Below, in pieces: positions 53,438 to 64,000 of a stretch of DNA of 64,000 nt. The notes beneath the pieces were generated by a model that made no database searches, was not told where the DNA came from, and saw only the letters and a program-made list of their open reading frames with translations. The DNA comes from Populus alba (taxonomy: Eukaryota; Streptophyta; Magnoliopsida; Malpighiales; Salicaceae). A program made the translations under genes and the position numbers. Positions within the stretch are counted from its first letter, which is position 1. The number at the start of each line of letters is the position of its first letter. The DNA lies in the NCBI RefSeq assembly GCF_005239225.2, contig NC_133284.1, forward strand, positions 35,416,758 through 35,480,757, read 5' to 3'.

Positions 53438-56076
53438 ATGGAGGATCTTCACAAGCTGTACCCAGAAGCCTTGCCGAACATACCTATTTCAGTAATCAAA
53501 GGGACACCTGTAGACAAGGTTTGCCTCAAAGCCAGCAGACAAATGCCATGCTTTAAATTTTTGGTTGATTCGCAGATGCAACTGTTTTATGAGCTACTGA
53601 TAGTACTCTGTTTTATAGAGAGTGGCACATTTCTGCAAGGCGTTGACATATATTAGAGATTCATGGATGGTCAGATTCAGATATGATAAGACTGGTAAAA
53701 TCAAGAACACCAATGGGGCACAGCTTGGTATGCAGTTTCTTTCCCTAAGGTCTTGTTAGGCCATTTTAATTCCTATTTTCCTGATATTGGTAGTTAAATT
53801 TATAATCTTATGTTATTGAAGTTGATGTAGCGTTCGCAACGTTTGATTACATGATTAAGGTAGCAAGAGAACTATTTGACATCCTGGAAGATGAAGAGCT
53901 GGAGAACGATTATGGCTCATTGGCTAGCACGTTAAAGCAGTCCTCTTCTTATCCCAGCAAGCTTGTTTCTCCTGCTGCTGCAACTGATGTTTCGGGGCCT
54001 CCATCACGTCCCCAGTCTCTTGGAGACCAGGGTGTTAAAAAATATAGCCACTTGATGCAAAAGAACGAAAGTATTGAGGCACAGAAGCCAAATAGCAAAG
54101 TTCCCACAAGCAAAAACACGAAGGGTGTAGCTTCTATTATGGATGAGAATTCCATCAAGACACCGGATGACAAACCTGGTCGAACAGGAATTCCAAGGGC
54201 TCCTCCACCACCAGCCAATATCTCCAAAGAAATGGCGCAATCGACACTACCACCAGTAATGCCTTCAAAAGGATCAGTACCAGATGCAATGCCACTCAAA
54301 AAGGGACCTCCTCCACCTCCACCACCACCACCACCAGCAATGTCTTTGAAAGGATCGGCACCAAATGGCATGCCGCCCAAAAATGTTCCTGCCCCATCTC
54401 CATTACCAACTATGCCTTCGAAAGGATCAGCACCAAATTCCTTGCCACTAGAAAAGGGCCCTCCACCTCCTCCACCGCCTTTAGTGCCTTCGAAAGGGTC
54501 AGTACCAAATGCAATGCCACTCAGAAAGGGTCCTCCTCCTCCACCTCCTCCACCGCCTTTAGTGCCTTCGAAAGGGTCAATACCAAATGCAATGCCACTC
54601 AGAAAGGGTCCTCCTCCTCCACCTCCTCCACCAGTAATGCCTTCAAAAGGATCAACACCAAATACACCAAATGGCATGCCGCTCGACAATGTCCCTGCCC
54701 CACCTCCACCACCAATGATGCCTTCGAAAGGATCGGCACCAGACACCATGCTGCTCAAAAAGGGGCCTTCACCTCCTCCACCGCCCCAATTTGGTGCTGG
54801 TAAGTCCCTGTTTCAGACAAGACCCACTACCAAACTAAAGAGATCCACCCAGATGCCGAACCTGTTTCGTGATCTCAGGAGCAAGATGGAAGGATCTAGT
54901 CTAACTGTTAAGACAACGAATGTAAGAAAGGTGCAGCTTGGAGGTTCTAAGGGTGGCAAGGAAGGATTGGCTGCTTCACTAGCAGAAATGACAAAAAGGT
55001 TTGCTTCTAATGATATTTAGCGCTGAACAGAATATAGTTCAATAGATTTCAGTGTAACAAAACTCGAAAATGTTAGCTAAGGATAATTTTTTTTTTTAAT
55101 CTTTTTGGTAGTCTAGATCAACGTACTTCCAGCAAGTTGAAGAAGATATTAAGAAATATTCAAAATCCATCATAGAGTTGAAGGCAGACATCAATTCTTT
55201 TCAGACAAAGGACATGATAAAGCTGCTCAAGTTTCAAAGCAATGTAGAATCCATTCTTCAATTCCTAACTGATGAATCACAGGTCAATAGAACATAGCTT
55301 CTGTAATCCACTCCACCAGCAATTCCAGTTGTTAACATTCAGAATTTCACTTCTCAGTCATGAACACCATAAATGTGCAGGTGCTTGCCAAGTTTGAAGG
55401 TTTTCCCTCGAAGAAGTTGGAAACATTAAGAACAGCAGCTGCACTGTACTCAAAATTCGACACGATAGTCACTACGTTGAAGAATTGGGAGGTAGTACCT
55501 CCCTTGGGACAGCTTTTGGACAAGATTGAGAAATATTTGAGTAAGGTAAAACTATGTCCAAATTTAAATGATGCAACGTCTCTTCATAACTACTGCTTAC
55601 CTTTTCTCTCTGCACAAGATCAAATTAGAGCTGGATGCATTTGAACGAAGCAAGGACGAAGAATCCAAAAAATTTAAGAGCCATAACATTGACTTTGAAT
55701 TCCACATAGTCACCAAGATTAGAGAATCAATGGTGAATCTTTCTTCCAACTGCATGGAGCTAGCACTCAAGGTAAGTCCTGTAATGCGATTATGTCACGG
55801 GCCTCACGGCCAAAGCAACTAATGTATTGGAGAGTTCTCTAATGTCATCAATGTTGGCCTCTCTTGCAGGAGAGGAGAGAATCAAAAGCAGCAGTTGAAA
55901 ATCAAGAAACTATGGCTAAACCTGATCAGAAAACTAAAGAAAGCGTTAAAATGCTTTGGAGAGTTTTTCAGTTAGCATTTCGAGTCTACAGTTTCGCTGG
56001 CGGACAAGATGATCGTGCTGAAAAATTGGCCAAAGAATTGGCAGATGAAATCTTAATTGATTCACCAAACCAATAA
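53438..56076 (+). CDS. Proline-rich coiled-coil protein, At4g04980-like, at least 7 exons
   Basis: The exons are 53438-53518, 53619-53727, 53822-54998, 55117-55282, 55381-55545, 55619-55771 and 55870-56076. They give 685 residues, all in phase. The start is the first ATG after an acceptor-like AG, so upstream coding sequence is possible. The N-terminus (MEDLHKLYPEALPNIP, VAHFCKALTYIRDSW) matches an uncharacterised plant family that I recall as At4g04980 and At1g61080. The long exon 3 has about seven MPSKGS...PPPPPP repeats. The C-terminal 230 residues are helical. They run in the same order as the end of CHUP1: ADINSF, LLKFQSNVESILQFLTDE, VLAKFEGFPSKKLETLRTAA and AFRVYSFAGG. CHUP1 binds actin/profilin for chloroplast positioning, so a cytoskeletal role is an inference. 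No signal peptide or membrane segment was seen. Confidence 0.82.
54240..54790 (+). repeat. In-gene tandem repeats encoding MPSKGS-poly-Pro units
   Basis: About seven units of roughly 57-84 bases encode (M/V)PSKGS-x-PN-(A/G/S)MPL-(K/R)KGPPPPPP-like peptides. Units at 54480-54600 and 54545-54650 are almost identical at DNA level, which indicates recent unit duplication. Confidence 0.8.
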
Positions 56077-56084
56077 TGTTCCCT

Positions 56085-56540
56085 GAGAGAAATCTACAGA
56101 AATGTATATAAAAACTACCATGTTGTTGGCTAAATTATTAGTTTTTGTGTGGTCAAAACAACATAAAAAATTGCAGTCTTCAAGGAAGAAAACAGGTTTT
56201 AATTTTCTGCAGAATAGCATGAACAAAGAGATAAAACAGTTTTAACTTCTTTTCTTTTCTTTTCTATTTTCACTCATTCATGCATCTTTCAGCCATATAC
56301 ATGCAAAAAACCAACACATCTTAGCCTTACACTTTTATCTTAATCACCTTTTATTCTAACTATATTTACTTTATTTCAAAAACAAGTTAACTAACTAAAT
56401 TTAAAGTTAAATAGCCGTCACAATAACTTTATACTTATCACAACATATGAACCTTAATATTATCCTTTTTAATATGCTAAACTTGAACTCCTAGTGTATT
56501 TTTTAACTTTTAAAATTTATTATTTGACAATGTTTTTGTA
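56085..56540. other. 3' flank of the proline-rich gene
   Basis: A/T-rich. A TTTTCTTTTCTTTTC run lies at about 56250. No gene seen. Confidence 0.45.
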
Positions 56541-56544
56541 ATGA

Positions 56545-59480
56545 TATCAGCCACTTGATCATTTAATTTCCAGAAATCCATATCAACCTCTCCTTCCTTA
56601 ATTACTTCATAAAAAAAGACGTTTAAGTGCAATGTGTTTTGTTCTAATATGAAAAATTGGATTTCTTGTCATTGTTATAGCCAATTTATTATCACAAAAC
56701 AATATTGTTGGCTCTTCTTGCTTTTCACTTACATCCTTTATAATTCTTCTTTATCAAATAGCTGTTGAGTAGCTAAACTAGCCGTAGCATATTCAGCTTC
56801 AAGTAGATAATTAAGCCTTTCTTTGAATACTAGGAAAACACATCTAAATCAAGAGAAAAAAGCATAGTCTGAAGTACTTTACATATCAACACATCCATCT
56901 CAATCACTGTCATAAAATCTAATCAACTTTAGCTGAGAAACTTTATCAAATCTGAGTACATGCTCTATAGTGTCTTAAATGTATCTAAGCATCTTTTTAG
57001 CAACTTCAAGATGAAAATGACTAGGAGAATTCATGAACCTAAAAAGCAAAATTGTTACAAACATTATATCTAGTCTTTTAGCTGTTAAATACAATAGATT
57101 CTCAACCAGACTTCTATAAAAAGTAACATTCATCTTATTTTCTCCATCATCTTTCATTAACTTTTCATTCACCACCAAAGATACATCAATAAGTTTGCAT
57201 CAAAATATTCTAATTTTCTTTTTTAGAATTCTTTCAGCAAACTTCTTCTAAGAAATAAAAACACCTCCATCATTTTGGTAAACCTCACTACCTAAAACAA
57301 CCTCATATCATTTATCTTATATCTCTTCATAATTTCTTTCTTAAAATATTCAATCCATCTTTCATTATTACTTGTAATCATTAAATCATCAACATATAAT
57401 GTAACAATAAGAACATCATTCTTTTATTGTTTCTTCACATACAAGGTAGGTTTACCTTCTCTTTTTTGAAAGTGACTTAGAGAATTTATGAAACAAAAAA
57501 GCAAACTTATTGCAAATATTAAATCTTGCCTTGTAGCTGTTAAATACAATACATCCCCAACCAAACTTTCTATAAAAAAAATATCATTCATCTTCTTTTC
57601 TCCATCATTTTTATCAATTTTTCATTCACCAACAAAGGTACATCAATGGGTTTGCAGTTAAACATTCTAAGAATTCTTTCAACAAACTTTTTCTGACAAA
57701 TAAAGACAACTCCATCATCTTGGTAAACCTTAATGCTTAAAAAATAATGTAGTAGCCCTATATTATTCATCGCATATGTTCTCATCATTTTTTTCATAAG
57801 GTGTTAAATGCATCTTCCATTATTACTTGTAATCATTAAATCATCAATACATAATGCAACAATAAAAACATCATTCTCTCCTTGTTTCTTTACATAAAAA
57901 GTAGGTTCACTTTTGCTTCTTTCAAACCTGTGCTAAATGAAGTAACTATCAATTTGGTTGTACCAAGCTTTCAGAGTTTGTTTCAGCCTATATAATGCAT
58001 TCTTAAGCAAAAAAACCTTATATTTTTTTCCCACTAACAAAATAACCTTACGGTTGCACTATATAAACTTATTTTTTTAAGCCTCAATTTCAAAAGGCTG
58101 ACTTTACATCAAGTTGATATAACAACCAACCCTTATGAGTTGCAAATGCAATGAGTATTCTAACAGTATCCAAACAAGCTAAAAGAGTAAAATTTTTATT
58201 GAAATAAATTTCATGCTATTAAGAATAACCATTAACTATCAATCTTATCTTGTTCTTTTGCACAAAACCATCTTAATTGTGCTTCACCTTATAAATCTAT
58301 TTCACACCAATCACTTCTTTGTCTTTTTTCTTACCAACCAACACCCACATTTTGTTCTACTAAATCATCTTTATTCCCCCCTTTATAGCTATTCTCCAAT
58401 GTTTCTACTTGTTAATTTCTTTCAAATTCTTTGGTTCAACAATATAAAACTTGCACATTACATACACCTCATATAAACTTCTCATCTTCTTTAAAGTTGA
58501 GCTAGAAGATCATGATGCATTTGTTCTAGGATCTAGATACTTTTTTTTCCCTTCAGTTTTTTCTTCTTAAACTGATTTTTGCTTTAAACCACAAGTTGAA
58601 TCACCATCACCTTCAATTTTTCCTTATGTTTTTTCATCAAACAACACATCTTTGTTGACAATAACTTTTTTAGTTTTCAAATTATATAGCTTGTAGCCTT
58701 TAGACATAGAGCTATAGCCAAGAAATATGTATCTAACACTAGTTTCTTTTATTTTGTACCTTTTCTCCTTTGAAACCTGAGCATAACACACACATCCAAA
58801 CACTTTTAGATGATTCATCAAAGGTTTCCTTGAACTCCAAGCTTCAAATGGTGTTCGATTATTTATGGCTTTTATTAGACATATATTGATTAAATAAATT
58901 GTTGTATTTATAACTTTAGCCCAAAAACTTCTTAGAAGACCCTTCTTAAACAACATAGATTTAGCCATTTTCATCACTATTTTATTTTTCCTCTCAGATA
59001 CCCCATTTTATTGTGAAGTATAACCAATTATCAACTATCTTTGCACACATTCTTCTTTATAAAATTTGTCAAATTCACCTGACATATAGTTCTTTCCACA
59101 ATCACTTCTCAAAACTTTTATCTTATAGCTACTTTGCTTTTCAACAAATGCTTTATTCCAAAAAAAAAACAAATGCTTTAAACTTTTTCAATACGTTAAA
59201 ATTTTTAGATTTATGCCTCATAAAGTACACCTAAGTTATTATACTATAATAATCAATGAAGTGGGTGAAATGCCTATTTAGTGAATTTAAAGGAGTTTGT
59301 ATAGGACCACAGACATTCACATACACCAAATTAAGCTTTTCTTTATCTCTCCATGCTACTCTTTTAGAAAAAGGTTGTTAATAATGTTTTCTAAGTGCAT
59401 AACCTTCATGAACACCATCATTCTCTTCAATAAATGGAAGTCCATGTATTATATTTTTTTTGCTGGAGCAACTTAATGGA
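56545..59480 (-). mobile_element. Copia-type retrotransposon remnant, degenerate
   Basis: Minus-strand pieces occur in Copia order. A pre-integrase and integrase start (about 59450-59000) is followed by an integrase end (open frame 58977-58624, Tnt1-94-like). Reverse transcriptase pieces lie at about 57870-57480 and about 57440-56975. RNase H words lie at about 56960-56560 (DSDWDGC near 56910, then a DNKLAI-like word). Frames are cut by many stops and shifts. The gag region, protease and long terminal repeats were not found. The reverse transcriptase end is present twice. No functional protein can be made. Confidence 0.7.
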
Positions 59481-59484
59481 AACC

Positions 59485-60360
59485 CTTGTATAAACATGAG
59501 ATCAAAGTAATAAGACCTCGATGAGTAATGGAAACTTAGTATGAAAAGAAATGAATAAATGGTGATAATAATAATAAATATAAAATATAGATCCTTATAT
59601 AAAAATTCACGAGGATAGTGAAGTAAATACTATGAGAAGATAGTAAATTGAATATTTGAATTAAACAGATGACCTTAATGTTAGGAATTAAAATTAAAAT
59701 GTTAATGTGTTAAGTTTAAAAATATAAATATAAAAAATGATGGAAGTAATAATAAATGTGACAAGCAATGGAATGGATGGCCTTCATAAATAAATTTAAG
59801 GGTATTTTTAAAGTTGAAAAGAGATTTATGAATTTTAGGGTACAAAATTCATAATGTCAGCAAAACCATTAATAAGTTTTGATGGATAAAAGAATAATTT
59901 AAAATAAATATGTTTTGAAAAAAATAAAATGCTGCCAAGGATTTAGTGGAATGATTAATATTTCCCATATAAGGATTGAAAAAGAACATTTGGATTATTT
60001 GGCGTAAAATCACCAACTACCTAGTTTTATGTTATAATGCACCACTCTTAATCCAACTGTTGAACAATATGAAATTTTACAAGGAGTTTCCTAATACATT
60101 ATGTTATCTTAGGTTAGAATTTTAAGGCAATTGAAGTTCAAAAAGATCATATAAGATTGTTGACAGTCAAACAAAAAATAAAATATAAACTTATTAATGG
60201 CCTTTTCATAAATAAGTGGATAAATTATAAATCCAAGCTCCTTCCTCTTTTTATAACAACCAGTTATGCTGGAAAGAAAACAAAAAGAAGAGTTTCTTGC
60301 TTCCTTGTATTTTTTACACCAAAAACAAACTTGACAGAATTCAAGTTTTGAGGCTAAAAA
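59485..60360. other. A/T-rich spacer, no gene seen
   Basis: Lies on the 5' side of the Copia remnant (minus strand) and may hold its eroded leader or terminal repeat. No clear structure. Confidence 0.35.
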
Positions 60361-60529
60361 AAAAAAGATTAGTGTTTGAACCTATCAATCACAAGAATCA
60401 AGAGAAAATCAAGTGAGAGAAAAAGGAATCCTAGAGAGAGAGGCACAAAAAATTGGAGGGAGAAGGAAGAGGAATGGGAAAATTTCAACTGGTTAGTGAC
60501 ATGATCAAAGAGTTGATGTCTTATCCCAA

Positions 60530-60600
60530 GTGCAGGAGTGTTAAAGTAATAAATAACTCGGCAAGACCGGGGTCGAACCACAGGGAGGTGAACTATATAA
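60530..60600. repeat. Repeat element with tRNA T-arm-like word
   Basis: TCCCAAGTGCAGGAGTG, then ACTCGGCAAGACCGGGGTCG and AACCACAGGGAGG. The minus strand reads GGTTCGACCCCGG, like a tRNA T-arm. I recall this phrase as widespread in plant repeats. No complete tRNA fold was found. Confidence 0.4.
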
Positions 60601-60604
60601 ATTA

Positions 60605-60662
60605 TAAACAACAACAACAACAACAACAACAATGATGATAATGGTGGTGGTGATGATGATGA
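60605..60662. repeat. (ACA)n followed by GAT/GGT triplets
   Basis: About nine ACA units and then irregular ATG/GTG/GAT triplets directly after the T-arm-like element. Confidence 0.8.
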
Positions 60663-60664
60663 GT

Positions 60665-61400
60665 TAAAGAGGAGTCTGAGATGCAAGATAAATGTGAAGA
60701 TTAAACAATAATAAAAACAAATGTGAAGGTTATAGGATCCATTAATAGTATTAGAAATAAGTAACATATAAACTCTTTATAAATTATCAACATGATCATA
60801 TTAATCATCTTATTTATGTAACACCATACTTGTAAATTTATCAGGTATTCATGATGCTAACTTATGTTGACAATAAATCAAGTTCATCTCATAACAACGA
60901 TGTCGGCCGAAGACTATGAAGGATCAAGTATTTGATGTACCAAGTGTTATACAACACAAATCTATATTAACCATTTAACAAGCAAGGTATTAAGAATTAA
61001 TAAGATAAAAATGATAAGACATGTTAATAGCAAGTTGTTTAGGATGTAAGTATTAAAGTCCATATTGAGTTTATATTATACTTATCCTAACACCATTAGT
61101 GAAACCTTTTCACCTTGACATAATTAACTTAGCTAGACATTATGAATAAAAAAAACATAAATAAACAATATAAGAATATAAACATGATATAAGTTAACTA
61201 AGTATAATAAAGGAAATGAAAAGCATGAACAAGAGATTAATAAAAGCAAAACTTAAGCATTACAAAAATATAGAGAGAGAGAGAGCAAGAACATGATCTT
61301 GATATGAAAAACAACATGTCTAAATGAATGGCAAATGCCTCTTTTTATAAGCTAATATTCGAAACTATTCATTTGCTAATTGATTATTGATGTAGTGGCC
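60665..61400. other. Spacer, no gene seen
   Basis: No frame recognised; probably old repeat sequence. Confidence 0.4.
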
Positions 61401-61439
61401 AACTATTGGTGGAGAACAAGCATTTAAGCATTGTGGCTG

Positions 61440-61960
61440 GATGAAATGATATTGATGCAATCAGAATTTAGCAAAATGTTCTGCATAAAAGTTGTTGGAA
61501 ATTATCTTTTCCTTCCACTTACCAAATTTCAGAGCATTTAGATCACTACAGCTTGAGATATGTCTAAAATACTAAGTAGTGCTGCTGGTGGACGTGGTGG
61601 AAGCCCTCAAGCTCTTGTCTTGATGAAATGTCATTGCTACCATCAAAATTTAAGCATATGTTCTACATGAAAGTTATTGGAAATTGTCTTTTCCTTCCAC
61701 CTACCAATTTCACATCATTTGGCCTTTTAGAACTTCAGATATGGGTAAAATTATAAGCAGTGTTTGGGCTGGATTGCAAGACAAATTATGACTTGTCTTT
61801 TATGGCCAAACTTTGAATTTGAAAAAGGAAGATTCGGGTCTTTCCCTATTCATGAAAGTTGTAGGTCTATTTCTTATCTTTCTAGCCATATAAACCAAAC
61901 TGAAATCCAAGATCTATAGCTCCAGATATGACCCAATGACTGAACAGTGTTCGAATTTGA
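61440..61960. repeat. Degenerate tandem repeat, about 180-base unit, two clear and one partial copy
   Basis: Units start near GATGAAATG and run CATGAAAGTT(G/A)TTGGAAATT, CTTTTCCTTCCAC(C/T)TACCAA, then TCAGATATG. Copies are at about 61440, 61620 and, weaker, 61845. The style is that of non-coding parts of plant long-terminal-repeat elements. Confidence 0.6.
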
Positions 61961-61964
61961 ATTG

Positions 61965-64000
61965 AATCGGCATCTCCTTCCTAAGCTTAGCCTTTTCTTT
62001 GTCCTTTCACTTCCAATAGTTAATCACAACAATCAATCATTTGAATTGTGAGATGTACCTGCATTTAAAATGAGCATTTATCATAAATTAAATGTATCTT
62101 ATATTATCAGACTTATTCTTATAAAACATGCTCTAGTTAAGGAGTTATTGATACTTCAAGTGCAAAATGATGATAAAAATGCACTTTTAAATACTAATCA
62201 GTTATCATTCAAAACTCATTTTATTATTGGGTAAGGAGTTCTAAACCTAAATATACAAGTTTAGATGAAGACAAATATAATTGACGCTAAAATTTATGAA
62301 TTTTAAGCTAGGGTTCTTGAGAAAATTTAGGCAAAATGCAAATTGAATGTTAGTTGGATCAATTGGGTTACAATAAGTGGTAATGGATGCAAAATTATAA
62401 CGGGAATTGAAATAAAACTTAATATCAAAGAGATACTAAGAACCGACCACAATGGTGGAAATTGAGAGAATTGTGGATTTTTATATATGTATGTTTAGCT
62501 GTGTTAAATTAATTCATGATGATGTATTAACGATTATTTGAAATAAAAATCATACCACTCTTGATGTGTGTGTTTCAAGCCAAGATTGAGAAAAGAAGGA
62601 ATTAAATTGTTGTTCTAATTTGACATAAGAATTATGCTAGGTTGTACTATAAGAGATATTTTGAGATTGATATGAATTATAATTTTATGAAAAATTTTAA
62701 AAAGAACAATATGGTTAATTAATGAGAATCTTGGCTAAATAAGGAATTTTTGGGGAAAGAATTAAAAAGTGTGACAACTTATTGAAAGTGTGATTTTTGT
62801 ATGCTTTTGCGATGTTATGGAATGAAGTTTAACAAAGAATTAAAAGAGAACTTAATGTTACGAATATAATTATTGTCGGCCATTGAGGAGAAAAAGGTTG
62901 AAAATCTAGAGATTTCATGAATTGCTTATTTAATTATAAATATGTATTATGTGTGGAAGTATTAATGATGATTTGTAATTGAAAGAAACTTTTGCATTTG
63001 ATTACGGTGGAGATTTTGGCATGTCTTAAACTTTGACACCTTTGGATTATAATGAAAGTTAGAAGAGAAATTGTGTTCTTTTAGATAAATGAGTGTGTGA
63101 TATATGTTTACAAATAAATTCGATAAAGATTTAAAGAGATGAATATATATTTATATATATAAAAGCTTTGGGTTAGCATGCATAAATATTTAGAAAAGTT
63201 GGATGATTGATTATAAATGTATAGTTTTTGCTTAGACATGAATTTCAAAGTATGAGAGTAAAGAAATTTGGAAGAAATGTCATAAAAGAATTAAACGAAT
63301 GATTTTGGATTAAGAATAAATAAATGAATTTGAATTAGTGTTGGATGATTTCTTTTGATATGTCCGGGCTATGCTTGTGTCTGGATAAGACAATAACAAG
63401 TTGAAAATCATATTGATGCAAGAGAGCATTTGAATGGGTCAACGAGCAGGAGGCGCTGGGCATACTCAAGCAACAAGTATCCAACATCTTGACTCTTAGA
63501 AATTTTAAATATTATTGGAAGAAAATACTTGCACGGGTGTTTAATGTGAAAAGTCAGAACTTGATGATAAAGGTTGTAATAGAAAATGTATAGATAAACT
63601 GTGTTAGTGAAAGAGTAAAATGTATCTATTTATAGAATAAAAAATGTATGCATACTTGATGAAGTGAAATTGTTTATTCAAAATATTGATATTAGAATTC
63701 ATTAGTGAAACATCCCGTTTGGTAGTAAAAAATTAGGCATTTTGAACGGGTAGTATTGCACTTGGTTGTAGAAGTGAATATAAAGAGAGGAATAGTTGTG
63801 TTTGGTATTCTATATGGATAATAAAAATACAATATCATGATTTATGTTTGGATTCATGATAAATAAATTATATAAGTTTAAATTATAAGGAGGTATTGGG
63901 TAAAGAATTAGGTGAGTATGTAAAGTTTTGGATTAGGGTAACCTAGTGAAGGTGTTATGATAAATGAATAGGACTTCGGTTGAAATGAAATAATGTGTTG
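61965..64000. other. A/T-rich repeat-like sequence to the right edge, no gene seen
   Basis: No open frame of note. Words such as ATGTCCGGGCTATGC (about 63361) and AACATCCCGTTTGG (about 63710) have the look of long-terminal-repeat fragments, but no pair of repeats was matched. Confidence 0.3.

Noticed and set aside
53949..54758. 269-codon Gly-rich frame on the minus strand
   Set aside because: It is the reverse reading of the proline repeats of the plus-strand gene; CCN codons give Gly codons on the other strand. There is no independent support.
60540..60600. A complete tRNA gene at the T-arm-like word
   Set aside because: No acceptor stem, D-arm or anticodon arm could be found around it.
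1..64000. CRISPR arrays, operons, phage or toxin systems
   Set aside because: The window is plant nuclear DNA with spliced genes. No spaced direct repeats or prokaryotic gene clusters are present.

Overview
This is a 64 kb piece of nuclear DNA from a woody dicot. The best guess is poplar or a close relative in Salicaceae. The DNA is very AT-rich, genes have many short GT-AG introns, and the gaps are filled with small inverted-repeat elements and degraded retrotransposons. The poplar guess also rests on the look of the repeats, from memory. Exon borders were worked out by hand by following reading frame across GT...AG junctions, and every multi-exon model given here closes in frame.

Layout. 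1-2604 (minus): 5' part of a KNL1/Spc105 kinetochore gene that runs off the left edge and carries an in-frame stop in exon 3. 2605-7062: repeats. 7063-7518 (plus): last exon of a TFIIE-beta-like gene with no visible upstream exons. 9270-10850 and 12346-12921 (both minus): two short SIN3-like genes with PAH domains, neither full length. 13-18.9 kb: repeats, including a hAT-type inverted-repeat element. 18948-24755 (plus): 12-exon zinc finger/UBA/PUB gene. 24.8-32.1 kb: repeats. 32177-34471 (plus): PPR-DYW RNA editing factor with one short intron. 36805-41358 (plus): TBC-domain Rab GTPase activator, 9 exons. 42981-46952 (minus): plant O-fucosyltransferase family gene, 9 exons. 47-52.7 kb: tandem copies of a dispersed repeat. 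53438-56076 (plus): proline-rich coiled-coil protein of the At4g04980 type. 56.5-59.5 kb (minus): a Copia retrotransposon wreck. 59.5-64 kb: further degenerate repeats and no genes.

The housekeeping genes do not form a pathway. From memory, the UBA/PUB, PPR and TBC genes match Arabidopsis At1g04850, At1g04840 and At1g04830, and the O-fucosyltransferase matches At1g04910. That would be a conserved chromosome segment interrupted by repeat insertions.

I found no credible new biological system. The points most worth a second look are the stop codon inside KNL1, the truncated SIN3 pair (one with apparent lost coding sequence past its stop), the orphan TFIIE-beta exon, the in-frame retainable intron of the PPR gene, the CHUP1-like tail of the proline-rich protein, and several repeat structures.
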